Source of the DNA: an uncultured Oscillospiraceae bacterium
GTDB taxonomy: Bacteria; Bacillota; Clostridia; Oscillospirales; Oscillospiraceae
Length of the DNA stretch: 5,607 bases
Reading direction: 5' to 3'
Assembly (NCBI GenBank): GCA_934533005.1
Contig: CAKTBC010000109.1
Span: forward strand, 1-5,607
Of this stretch, positions 1-5,607 are shown in pieces. The notes below the pieces were generated by a model. It ran no database searches. It was not told where the DNA came from and saw only the letters and a list, made by a program, of their open reading frames with translations. The position numbers and the translations under genes are program-made. Numbering within the stretch: position 1 is the first letter of the stretch; every line of letters starts with the position of its first letter.

Positions 1-1
1 C

Positions 2-46
2 GAGATCGTCCGCTTTTATAATTCCGAACCGAAAGGGACAAACTGA
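2..46 (+). CDS. 3' end of an upstream gene (partial, unidentified)
   Basis: An open frame enters from the left edge and reads EIVRFYNSEPKGTN before a TGA at 44-46. The stop lies two bases before the ATG of the kinase gene, and the kinase ribosome binding site (AAGGGA, 33-38) lies inside this reading frame, as is common for tightly packed genes of one operon. The codons look like those of the neighbouring genes. Fourteen residues are too few to assign a family. The other two frames either stop at 19-21 or run on into the kinase out of frame, so this is the best candidate, but it could be a chance open stretch. Confidence 0.4.
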   Translation, partial: EIVRFYNSEPKGTN

Positions 47-48
47 AA

Positions 49-987
49 ATGGCCTATTATCTTTCCGAGATCAATGAGCGCTGCCGCGCGGACGCCGCCG
101 GCTTCATCGCCGCGTGTGATAAAATCTATGCCGAACGGCTGGAGCTCGCCGCTGACCGCATTATGGAAAACATGGAAAAGAGCCCGATCGTTTTGCTCTC
201 TGGCCCCTCCGGCAGCGGCAAGACGACGACCGCGCTGAAGGTGTGCGAGGTGCTCGAGCGGCGCGGCGTGCGCACGCACAGCATCTCCATGGACAACTAT
301 TTCAAAACCGTCTCCCCGGAGACGACGCCGCGCACGCCCGAGGGCGGCTATGATCTTGAATCGCCCTTGTGCATGGACATGGAGCTTTTGAACGAGCACT
401 TCTCCGTCCTCTCCGAGGGCGGGCGCATTCTCGTGCCGCGCTATGACTTTGTGCACCAGTGCCGCGATCTGGAGCCGAGCGCCTCGCTGCGCCTGAAGAA
501 AAACGAGGTCGCTGTTTTTGAGGGCATCCACGCGCTCAACGACTCGATCACGCTCGTGCATCCCGAGGCCTTTAAGCTTTATATCAGTGCGCGCAGCAAC
601 ATTCTGGACGATAACGGCGCGGTCGTGTTCAAGGGAACGTGGATGCGCCTCATGCGCCGCACTGTGCGCGACTATCTCTTCCGCGGCACCGCCGCGCAGC
701 AGACGCTTGCCCATTGGGCGAACATCCGCCGCGGCGAGAAGCTGTATATTTCGCCGTTCAAGGACAAGGCCAATCTCCAGTTTGACTCCTCGTTTGCTTA
801 CGAAGTGCCGGTGCTCAACAACACCGCCACCGACCTTTTCAACGCCATGCCTGCCGATACGCCGCGCTACAGCGAGCTGCAAAGCATCCTCCCGGCGTTC
901 GAGCGCTTTGAGGACGTTTCGCCCGACCTGCTCGCCAAGGACTCCCTGCTGCGCGAGTTCATCGGCGGCGGAAAATACGCTTACTGA
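49..987 (+). CDS. Uridine kinase-family P-loop nucleoside kinase
   Basis: This 312-residue soluble protein belongs to the uridine kinase/phosphoribulokinase-like P-loop family, whose members transfer the ATP gamma-phosphate to a nucleoside or similar small substrate. Visible motifs in order are the Walker A loop GPSGSGKT (residues 52-59), the MDNYF motif (81-85) where the family carries its substrate/Mg2+ aspartate, GGYDLESP (99-106), VPRYDF (129-134), a Walker-B-like VAVFEGIHALND (154-165), and a basic lid-like segment rich in Arg around 199-228. Clostridial relatives often carry an N-terminal TGS/ThrRS-like extension and are near 550 residues. This one has only about 45 residues before the P-loop, so it is a stand-alone kinase. 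The ATG at 49 is preceded by AAGGGA (33-38) at a 10-base spacing. The MATE gene follows after 62 bases with no visible terminator, so co-transcription is likely. Exact substrate (uridine, cytidine or another) cannot be read from the sequence. Confidence 0.88.
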   Translation: MAYYLSEINERCRADAAGFIAACDKIYAERLELAADRIMENMEKSPIVLLSGPSGSGKTTTALKVCEVLERRGVRTHSISMDNYFKTVSPETTPRTPEGGYDLESPLCMDMELLNEHFSVLSEGGRILVPRYDFVHQCRDLEPSASLRLKKNEVAVFEGIHALNDSITLVHPEAFKLYISARSNILDDNGAVVFKGTWMRLMRRTVRDYLFRGTAAQQTLAHWANIRRGEKLYISPFKDKANLQFDSSFAYEVPVLNNTATDLFNAMPADTPRYSELQSILPAFERFEDVSPDLLAKDSLLREFIGGGKYAY

Positions 988-1049
988 TCTTACTGATTTT
1001 TTCTGACCCGCGCACCCGAACACATAAAGAGAAAGGACGCATACCATCC

Positions 1050-2438
1050 ATGCCCCAGTTCCGAGACCCCAACGAAAAACGAGATTTCATGCTCAATACG
1101 CCCATTTCCAAGCTTGTGCCGAAAATGGCGCTGCCATCGATCGCGGGAATGCTCGTTACGAGCGCCTACAACCTTGCCGATACGCTCTTCGTGAGCCAGC
1201 TCGGCACCGACGCTACGGGTGCGGTCGGCGTGAACGGCTCGATCGATCTCATCATCATGATGGCGGGCTCGCTCCTCGCCGTGGGCGCGGCGAGCCTTAC
1301 ATCGCGTCTGCTCGGCGCGAAGCAGGATGAGCGCGCCCGCGAGGTGCTCTCCACGTGCTTTTTCCTTGCGCTTGCGCTCGGGACGCTCGTGCTCATTCTC
1401 GGCTTTGCGTATCAGGATCAGATACTGCGCCTTCTCGGTGCGAACGAGGATATCCTCCCGTATTCGGAGCAGTACTGCCGGTATATCCTGCTCGCGGCGC
1501 CATTCATGGCAACGAGCTTTGTGCTCAACCAGTGCCTTCGTGCCGAGGGGAGCGCTGTGTTTTCCATGATCGGCATGGTGGCGGGTGCGGTGCTCAACGT
1601 GGGGCTCGACCCGCTCTTCATCTTCACGTTCGGCTGGGGCGTTGCGGGCGCGAGCGCCGCAACGGCCATATCCAAGGTTGTGAGCTGGTGCATCCTCATG
1701 ACGCCGTATCTCCGCAAAAAAACGCTGCTCACGATCCGCTTCCGGCAGTTCCGCCCGCGCTGGAGCGACGCCAAAGAGGTCTGCGCCATGGGCAGCGCGA
1801 GCTTTTTCCGCAACGGTCTCGGCACGCTCGCCGGGATACTGCTCAACCGCATCGCTGTTACCTACGGTACGAGCGCGCTCGCAGCGATCAATGTTGCCAA
1901 CCGCATCACCATGTTCATGACGAGCGCCTGTCTCGGCTTCGGCCAGGGCTTCCAGCCCGTGGCGGGCTTCTCGTGGGGCGCGAAGCGGTACGACCGCGTG
2001 CGGGAATCGTTCCGGTTTTCCATGATCGCGTGCGTTGCGGGCATCTCCGCCGTGGCGCTCGTTGTCGGGATATTTGCCCGGCCCATTCTGCTGCTCTTTA
2101 CCGAGAACGACGCCGAGCTTGTGCGCATCGGCGTATTCTCGCTGCGCATCCAATGCCTCGCCATGCCGTTTCACGGCTTCGGCATCATTGTGAATATGCT
2201 CTGTTCCGGCATTGGGCGGGCGCTGCCGTCGCTGCTGCTGGGGCTGGCGCGGCAGGGCATCTGCTTTTTCCCAATATTGCCGGTCATGATCCGGCTCTGG
2301 GGCGTGTGGGGCATTGCGTCGGTGCAAGGCGCGGCGGATATGCTCGTGATGCTGCTTGCCGTGCCGATTGCCGTGCGTGTTTCGCGTGATATCCGGCGGC
2401 GGGAGGCCGAGCAGGGGGGAGAAACGGCTCCGGCGTAA
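1050..2438 (+). CDS. MATE-family multidrug/toxin efflux transporter
   Basis: This 462-residue integral membrane protein has the length and about 12 hydrophobic segments expected of the MATE (DinF/NorM) superfamily, which exports cationic drugs, dyes or metabolites in exchange for Na+ or H+. Family landmarks are LNTPISKLVPKMALP near the N terminus (15-29), the first-helix segment YNLADTLFVSQLG (40-52) with its conserved Asp44, the NVGLDPLF motif (183-190) after helix 5, followed by GVAGASAATAISK, and the GFGQGFQPVAGFSWGAKRYDRV segment that starts the second half-repeat. The ATG at 1050 has an AAAGGA ribosome site (1032-1037) at a rather long 12-base spacing. Met14 at 1089 is an alternative start but has a weaker site. 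It probably shares a transcript with the upstream kinase. No convincing terminator follows, and the next promoter begins about 28 bases after the stop. The transported substrate cannot be predicted. Confidence 0.93.
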   Translation: MPQFRDPNEKRDFMLNTPISKLVPKMALPSIAGMLVTSAYNLADTLFVSQLGTDATGAVGVNGSIDLIIMMAGSLLAVGAASLTSRLLGAKQDERAREVLSTCFFLALALGTLVLILGFAYQDQILRLLGANEDILPYSEQYCRYILLAAPFMATSFVLNQCLRAEGSAVFSMIGMVAGAVLNVGLDPLFIFTFGWGVAGASAATAISKVVSWCILMTPYLRKKTLLTIRFRQFRPRWSDAKEVCAMGSASFFRNGLGTLAGILLNRIAVTYGTSALAAINVANRITMFMTSACLGFGQGFQPVAGFSWGAKRYDRVRESFRFSMIACVAGISAVALVVGIFARPILLLFTENDAELVRIGVFSLRIQCLAMPFHGFGIIVNMLCSGIGRALPSLLLGLARQGICFFPILPVMIRLWGVWGIASVQGAADMLVMLLAVPIAVRVSRDIRRREAEQGGETAPA

Positions 2439-2466
2439 GTTTTTTCGCCCCAATGCATGTTTATGC

Positions 2467-2501
2467 TTGACTTTTTTCTTTAGCAAATTATAATAAAAAA
2501 G
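2467..2501 (+). promoter_or_regulatory. Promoter of the lysine-riboswitch leader
   Basis: TTGACT (2467-2472) matches the -35 consensus in five of six bases, and TATAAT (2489-2494) is a perfect -10. The spacer is 16 bases and T-rich. Transcription would start near 2501, only about seven bases before the first P1 nucleotide of the aptamer, which fits a dedicated promoter for the riboswitch. The segment is notably AT-rich compared with the GC-rich genes on either side. It is probably read by the housekeeping sigma factor. Confidence 0.88.
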
Positions 2502-2507
2502 TAATCT

Positions 2508-2672
2508 CAATGATAGAGGCGCGATCAACATCAGTACGCTTTCGTTGTCCGGCAGACACCGGGGAGGCGGAAAGGGGAGATTGCCGAAGGATTTCTCCGC
2601 TGTCTGGCGGGGGATACCTGGGACGCGGGAAAACATTCCGCGGACTGTCACTTCGGTGGAGAGCTGTCATTG
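2508..2672 (+). promoter_or_regulatory. Lysine riboswitch (L-box) aptamer
   Basis: The segment matches the L-box consensus and folds by hand into all five helices. P1 is nine pairs, 2508-2516 with 2664-2672. P2 starts with GCGATC 2521-2526 against GATTGC 2579-2584 and continues with CTTTC 2539-2543 against GAAAG 2570-2574. P3 is 2593-2600 with 2607-2614. P4 is 2624-2630 with 2636-2642. P5 is CAC/GTG closed by a UUCG tetraloop (2649-2658). The L2 sequence CAGACA (2553-2558) is exactly complementary to L3 TGTCTG (2601-2606), giving the conserved kissing contact. Conserved blocks are GATAGAGG (2512-2519), AGTA (2533-2536), AAGGGGAG (2572-2579), GCCGAAG (2583-2589), and CTGTCA with GGAGAGCTGTC flanking P5. 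In this class lysine binds at the five-way junction, stabilises P1 and turns the downstream gene off. A terminator lies 42 bases downstream, so transcription attenuation is the expected mode. Confidence 0.96.
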
Positions 2673-2713
2673 CTGCGAATTTGGTATATTTTTATTACTG
2701 ATTTTGTATGCAC

Positions 2714-2748
2714 AGCCGTGATCCTTCCACCGGGGATCACGGCTTTTT
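2714..2748 (+). terminator. Riboswitch-controlled intrinsic terminator
   Basis: The arms AGCCGTGATCC (2714-2724) and GGATCACGGCT (2734-2744) form a perfect 11-bp stem with a 9-base loop, followed by a run of five T (2744-2748). It sits between the lysine aptamer and the ribosome binding site of the carrier gene, so it is the expression platform rather than the end of the MATE unit. The T run is short, which suits a conditional terminator. A competing pairing that could open it is described under findings. Confidence 0.9.
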
Positions 2749-2769
2749 GCATGCGCGGGAGGTTTTCTC

Positions 2770-4290
2770 ATGTTTTACGGTACCATCTGGGCGCTGCTGC
2801 CGCCGGTCGTCGCCATCGCTCTGGCGCTGATCACCAAGGAGGTCTATTCCTCGCTCTTCCTCGGCATTGTTGTGGGCGCGGCGCTCGTGGCCGGGTTTGC
2901 GCCGGTCAAGACGCTGGACGTTATCATCAACGACGGCTTCATCGCCGGTGTGGCGGATGCCTGGAACGTCGGTATTTTTCTGTTCCTCATCCTGCTCGGC
3001 ATCCTCGTTGCGCTCATGAACCGCGCGGGCGGCTCGGCGGCGTTCGGGCGCTGGGCGGAAAAGCACGTACATACCCGCGCGGGCGCGATGCTTGCCACGT
3101 TCCTTCTTGGCGTGCTCATCTTTGTGGATGACTATTTCAACTGCCTCACCGTCGGCAGCGTTATGCGCCCCGTGACGGACGGCCACCGCATCTCCCGTGC
3201 CAAGCTCGCCTATCTCATCGACGCGACGGCCGCGCCCGTATGCATGATCGCGCCGATCTCCTCGTGGGCGGCGGCGGTTTCCGGCATTGTGGACGAGAGC
3301 GTCATGTCCGGCACGGAGCTCTTTGTGCGCGCGATCCCATGGAACTACTATAGCCTTCTCACGCTGGTGTTCATCGTTGGCCTCTCGCTCCTGCAGTTTG
3401 ACTACGGCCCCATGAAGCTGCACGAAATGAACGCGCAGCTCAACGGCGACCTCTTCACCTCCGGCGAGCGGCGCGACGACGAGGCAGACATGGTTGTCTC
3501 GCCGAAGGGCCGGGTCATCGATCTTGTGCTCCCGGTGATCGTGCTCATCGGCTGCTGCGTCACTGGTATGCTGTATGTCGGCGGATTCTTCTCCGGTACG
3601 TCGTTCGCCGCGGCCTTTGCCGGGACGGACGCCTCCGTCGGCCTGCCCTGGGGTACGCTCATCGCGCTCGTGTTCACCGTGATCTACTACATCTGCCGCG
3701 GCCTGCTGAGCTTCAAGGAAGCCATGGAATGCACCACCAAGGGCTTTATCGCCATGGTCCCGGCGCTCCTTATCCTCACGTTTGCCGTAACGCTCAAGAA
3801 CATGACCGGCATGCTCGGCGCGGCGGAATATGTGTTCGGCGTGATGCAGGGCGCGTCCCAGAGCCTTTATAACCTGCTTCCGGCGATCATCTTCCTGGTC
3901 GGCTGCGGTCTTGCGTTCTCCACGGGTACGAGCTGGGGTACGTTCGGCATTCTGATCCCGATCGTGACGGACGTGTTCCCTGCAGACAGCAAGCTCCTCA
4001 TCATCGGCGTCTCTGCGTGCCTCGCGGGCGCGGTCATGGGCGATCACTGCTCGCCGATCTCCGATACGACGATCATGGCCTCCGCCGGCGCGCAGTGCGA
4101 CCATCTCAACCATGTCTCCACGCAGATCCCCTATGTGCTCACTGTTGCCGCGATCTCGTTCGTGAGCTACATCATCGCCGGGTTCGTGCAGAACGTGTAT
4201 GTCTGCCTCGCCATCGGCGTCGCGCTGACGATCGCCACGCTCTTCGTGCTGCGCGCCGTAACATCCCGCCGCGAGACGGTCAACACCTGA
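2770..4290 (+). CDS. NhaC-family membrane carrier under lysine riboswitch; probable lysine transporter (LysW-type)
   Basis: This 506-residue polytopic membrane protein belongs to the NhaC Na+/H+ antiporter family (ion transporter superfamily). Signatures are VDDYFNCLTVGSVMRPVTD (119-137), DATAAPVCMIAPISSWAA (151-168), FSTGTSWGTFGILIPI (383-398) and GDHCSPISDTTIMASAG (424-440), which carry the polar and charged residues typical of the ion/substrate path. Roughly 10-12 membrane helices are visible, and the protein has a normal family length. The ATG at 2770 follows GGGAGG (2757-2762) at seven bases. The gene is the only one downstream of the L-box leader and ends at its own terminator. Comparative-genomic work on L-box regulons (Rodionov and colleagues, 2003) proposed such NhaC-like proteins, called LysW, as lysine transporters. 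That symbol is also used for an unrelated lysine-biosynthesis carrier protein, so none is assigned here. Family membership is clear. Lysine as substrate is inferred from the riboswitch, and plain Na+/H+ exchange remains possible. Confidence 0.9.
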   Translation: MFYGTIWALLPPVVAIALALITKEVYSSLFLGIVVGAALVAGFAPVKTLDVIINDGFIAGVADAWNVGIFLFLILLGILVALMNRAGGSAAFGRWAEKHVHTRAGAMLATFLLGVLIFVDDYFNCLTVGSVMRPVTDGHRISRAKLAYLIDATAAPVCMIAPISSWAAAVSGIVDESVMSGTELFVRAIPWNYYSLLTLVFIVGLSLLQFDYGPMKLHEMNAQLNGDLFTSGERRDDEADMVVSPKGRVIDLVLPVIVLIGCCVTGMLYVGGFFSGTSFAAAFAGTDASVGLPWGTLIALVFTVIYYICRGLLSFKEAMECTTKGFIAMVPALLILTFAVTLKNMTGMLGAAEYVFGVMQGASQSLYNLLPAIIFLVGCGLAFSTGTSWGTFGILIPIVTDVFPADSKLLIIGVSACLAGAVMGDHCSPISDTTIMASAGAQCDHLNHVSTQIPYVLTVAAISFVSYIIAGFVQNVYVCLAIGVALTIATLFVLRAVTSRRETVNT

Positions 4291-4309
4291 ATAGATTCTT
4301 TTCGATACA

Positions 4310-4360
4310 TCAAACGCGCCGGAGCATTGCCTCCGGCGCGTTTGACATTTTCTGATTTTT
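4310..4360 (+). terminator. Intrinsic terminator after the NhaC-family gene
   Basis: The arms 4310-4324 (TCAAACGCGCCGGAG) and 4331-4345 (CTCCGGCGCGTTTGA) pair perfectly over 15 bp with a 6-base loop. The tail is T-rich but interrupted (ATTTTCTGATTTTT, to 4360). It starts 20 bases after the stop codon. The left flank is not A-rich, so it should act only on + strand transcripts. It separates the lysine-regulated gene from the next transcription unit. Confidence 0.88.
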
Positions 4361-4365
4361 GTATC

Positions 4366-4393
4366 TTTCCTCCGGCGGAATTTTCGGTATAAT
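4366..4393 (+). promoter_or_regulatory. Candidate promoter of the MntP-like/TetR operon
   Basis: TATAAT (4388-4393) is a perfect -10 box located 29 bases before the GTG start. The best -35 candidate, TTTCCT (4366-4371) at a 16-base spacing, matches only three of six consensus bases. A weak -35 with a strong -10 suggests modest or regulated activity. A near-palindrome (4367-4380) overlaps the -35 and spacer. The transcript would start near 4400 and have a leader of about 20 bases, too short for a riboswitch. Confidence 0.62.
4367..4380. promoter_or_regulatory. Candidate operator palindrome (TetR site?)
   Basis: The 14 bases TTCCTCCGGCGGAA form a near-perfect inverted repeat of the form TTCC-N-CCGG-N-GGAA, with only the two N positions not matching across the dyad. 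It sits between the -35 and -10 elements of the operon that encodes a TetR-family protein, a usual place for a TetR operator. Assignment is inference. A short CCGG-centred palindrome can arise by chance in GC-rich DNA. Confidence 0.35.
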
Positions 4394-4422
4394 GGGCTCA
4401 GCAAATAAAGAGGTGATCAACT

Positions 4423-4995
4423 GTGAGATATTGGGAAATTCTGGTTTTCTGCCTGGGCATATCGCTGGACGTATTCGGCGCGGCCGTGTGTCAGGGCGCG
4501 GTGCTCGGCGAGCTTCGCCGCCGCCGCGTTGCCGCGTACTGTCTCATCTTCTGCGCAGCGCAGGTTGCGGCGATGGGGATCGGGCGGCTTCTCGGCATGC
4601 TGCCGCGCTTCGCCTCGTACTACACCGTGGCGCAGGGGCTGTGGCATCTTCTCGGCGCGCTCATTTTCTTCGTGCTTGGCGCGTATCTGATCGTGAAGGC
4701 AATCCGCAAAAAGACCGTTTTTGAGCACCGCTCGGAGATTACCTACAAAAAGGTCGTCGGCACCGCCGTGCTCACGAGTCTTGATTCGCTGCTCGCGGGC
4801 GTCAGCTCCCGCTTTCTCGATGCGTACTGGCTCTCCTGCCTTGCTACGCTCTTCGGCGTAACGGCGGTGTGCGCGTTTGGCGGCGTGTCGGTGGGCTATC
4901 ATTTCGGGTATTCGCAGAAAAACACCGCGTATTGGATCGGCGGCGTGCTGTTCCTTGTGACCGGCGCGGACGTGCTGATCCGCTCGCTGCTCTGA
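4423..4995 (+). CDS. MntP-like small membrane protein (putative Mn2+ efflux pump family)
   Basis: This 190-residue, highly hydrophobic protein has about six membrane helices and resembles the MntP/YtaF (DUF204) family, whose E. coli member is a manganese exporter of 188 residues. The internal two-fold repeat is visible: LGISLDVFGAAVCQG (11-25) and LTSLDSLLAGVSSRF (117-131), each with the motif Ser-Leu-Asp. Asp16 and Gly25 fall at the same numbers as in E. coli MntP, and Asp121 corresponds to its second-repeat aspartate. The C-terminal GYHFGYSQKNTAYWIGGVLFLVTGADVL also lines up with MntP. It is divergent: the usual Pro-Leu-Ile-Gly after the conserved polar residue of helix 2 is replaced by Ala-Ala-Met-Gly-Ile-Gly. 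The GTG start at 4423 is supported by AAAGAGGTGATC (4407-4418), close to the full anti-Shine-Dalgarno complement. A TetR gene follows after 13 bases. Metal export is a family-based inference, and another substrate is possible. Confidence 0.72.
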   Translation: MRYWEILVFCLGISLDVFGAAVCQGAVLGELRRRRVAAYCLIFCAAQVAAMGIGRLLGMLPRFASYYTVAQGLWHLLGALIFFVLGAYLIVKAIRKKTVFEHRSEITYKKVVGTAVLTSLDSLLAGVSSRFLDAYWLSCLATLFGVTAVCAFGGVSVGYHFGYSQKNTAYWIGGVLFLVTGADVLIRSLL

Positions 4996-5008
4996 CAGGG
5001 AGGCAAAC

Positions 5009-5551
5009 ATGGACAGCCGCAAGGATATGACCAAGCGCCTGATAGCCGACGGCTTCAAGGCGCTGCTGCTGCGATATCCCTTTGAAAAGATCTCCATCAT
5101 GATGATCACGAACGAGGCCGGCATCCGCCGCCCGTCGTTTTATAACCACTTTCAGGACAAATACGATCTTCTTGCGTGGATCGTGGAAACGGATGTGGTC
5201 GCTCCGGCGGGCGAGCCGCTGCGCCGCGGCGACGGCGTCGGAGCGCTGCGCACGATCTTTACCGGGCTCGTGGAGGACAGCGCCTTTTACCGCAAGGCGT
5301 TTACCGTCACGGGGCAGAACGGCTTTGAGGACTCGTTCGCGGACGCCGTGCAGCGTCTGCTGCTGAAAAACGCCGCCCTCGCGCCCGCCGTAGGGCATGC
5401 GGAACTCCTTTCTGACAAAACGGTGGCGCGCTTTAACGCCATCTGCCTCGTGTCCACGGTAAAGCACTGGCTGGAAAGCTCCCGTGCTGCAAGCGTGGAC
5501 GAGCTGGTGGATGCGTATCTCTATCTCGTCTCCCACAGCGCGTGGATGTAA
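5009..5551 (+). CDS. TetR/AcrR-family transcriptional regulator (DhaS-type)
   Basis: This 180-residue protein has a typical TetR N-terminal DNA-binding domain: FKALLLRYPFEKISIMMITNEAGIRRPSFYNHFQDKYDLLAWIV (split here only by helices; residues 16-59), with the helix-turn-helix at about 28-48 and the recognition helix near RRPSFYNHF (40-48). The C-terminal part, with SAFYRKAFTVTGQNGF (about 91-106), resembles the ligand domain of the DhaS-like TetR subgroup of Firmicutes (often annotated TetR_C_8). The ATG at 5009 has GGGAGG (4998-5003) at a five-base spacing, and the gene lies 13 bases after the MntP-like gene, so the two are almost certainly co-transcribed. The arrangement suggests local regulation of the exporter and of its own gene. 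The DhaS name does not imply dihydroxyacetone control: no dha genes are present, and the ligand is unknown. Confidence 0.9.
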   Translation: MDSRKDMTKRLIADGFKALLLRYPFEKISIMMITNEAGIRRPSFYNHFQDKYDLLAWIVETDVVAPAGEPLRRGDGVGALRTIFTGLVEDSAFYRKAFTVTGQNGFEDSFADAVQRLLLKNAALAPAVGHAELLSDKTVARFNAICLVSTVKHWLESSRAASVDELVDAYLYLVSHSAWM

Positions 5552-5561
5552 CGTAATGAGC

Positions 5562-5597
5562 AAAAAATGGCTCCCTCGTCCGAGGGAGCCATTTTTT
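5562..5597. terminator. Strong symmetrical intrinsic terminator
   Basis: A hairpin of about 16 bp (5562-5577 with 5582-5597) has a 4-base loop, GTCC. The GC-rich core TGGCTCCCTC/GAGGGAGCCA is flanked by six A on the left and six T on the right, so it can terminate transcription from either direction. It begins 11 bases after the TetR stop codon. Its bidirectional form hints that a gene beyond the right edge may be transcribed towards it. Confidence 0.93.
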
Positions 5598-5607
5598 ACG
5601 GATTCAC

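Larger units (their letters stand above)
2439..2769 (+). other. Non-coding leader region between MATE and NhaC-family genes
   Basis: These 331 bases are accounted for by the promoter (2467-2494), the lysine aptamer (2508-2672), an AT-rich linker (2673-2713), the terminator (2714-2748) and the ribosome binding site (2757-2762). The short stretch 2439-2466 after the MATE stop has a T run but only a weak 4-bp GGCG/CGCC hairpin, so no real terminator for the upstream operon is seen. Open frames crossing this region overlap the structured RNA and show no protein-like character. Confidence 0.85.

Noticed and set aside
1089..2438. Alternative start of the MATE gene at Met14
   Set aside because: The ATG at 1050 has a better purine-rich site (AAAGGA), although its spacing is long. 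The shorter form cannot be fully excluded.
2432..2449. Possible terminator at the end of the MATE gene (GGCG/CGCC around a T run)
   Set aside because: The stem is four base pairs, the T run is inside the loop instead of after the stem, and part of it is coding.
990..2651. Long minus-strand open frame opposite the MATE gene and riboswitch
   Set aside because: Its product is extremely rich in Arg, His, Glu and Ala without domain-like motifs, as expected from the antisense of a GC-rich gene. It also runs through the structured riboswitch.
2510..2701. Small + strand open frame inside the leader (63 codons)
   Set aside because: It coincides with the lysine aptamer helices, has no ribosome binding site and its start ATG is part of P1. 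It is open by chance.
4330..4377. Direct repeat CTCCGGCG at 4331-4338 and 4370-4377, possible alternative pairing with the terminator 5' arm
   Set aside because: The second copy lies in the next promoter spacer, downstream of the terminator tail, and the local 15-bp hairpin would form first and be far more stable. It is probably coincidental in GC-rich DNA.
2737..4404. Long minus-strand open frame opposite the NhaC-family gene
   Set aside because: It has the same antisense composition, overlaps two terminators and lies entirely opposite a gene with clear family motifs.
4346..4422. Possible yybP-ykoY manganese riboswitch upstream of the MntP-like gene
   Set aside because: The predicted transcript leader is only about 20 bases, and none of the conserved loops of that riboswitch are present.

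Overview
The window reads as ordinary chromosome from a GC-rich member of the Firmicutes, most likely a clostridial gut-type lineage (Oscillospiraceae or a relative). This rests on strong GGAGG-type ribosome binding sites, consensus TTGACT/TATAAT promoter elements, an L-box riboswitch with an intrinsic terminator, and proteins of clostridial type (a uridine-kinase-like P-loop kinase, a DinF/NorM-type MATE exporter, an NhaC-family carrier and a DhaS-type TetR regulator). The genus assignment is inference. All genes are on the + strand. I see no mobile element, CRISPR array, tRNA or rRNA.

Layout. (1) Bases 1-2438: the last codons of a probable upstream gene, a P-loop nucleoside/uridine kinase-family gene (49-987) and a MATE efflux gene (1050-2438). 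They are closely spaced and probably form one transcription unit. (2) Bases 2439-2769: a 331-base gap that is a complete regulatory leader. It holds a consensus promoter, a lysine (L-box) riboswitch in which all five helices and the L2-L3 kissing contact can be drawn by hand, and an intrinsic terminator just before the next gene. (3) Bases 2770-4290: an NhaC-family membrane carrier controlled by that riboswitch, followed by a 15-bp-stem terminator. The riboswitch makes it a candidate lysine transporter (the protein called LysW in comparative-genomic work), despite the family's Na+/H+ antiporter name. (4) Bases 4361-5597: a promoter with a perfect TATAAT and a near-palindrome in its spacer, a small MntP-like six-helix membrane protein (4423-4995), a TetR-family regulator of the DhaS type 13 bases downstream (5009-5551), and a strong symmetrical terminator.

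How the parts work together. The best-supported circuit is lysine-responsive import. At high lysine the aptamer closes and the terminator at 2714-2748 stops transcription before the carrier gene. At low lysine an alternative pairing, drawn below, can hold the 3' side of the aptamer against the terminator loop and base and let transcription through. The second circuit is an exporter-plus-regulator pair: the TetR protein may control its own promoter through the palindrome at 4367-4380. The kinase and MATE genes have no clear functional link beyond proximity. I found no evidence of a wholly undescribed system. The interest lies in the riboswitch/carrier pairing and the two regulatory hypotheses.
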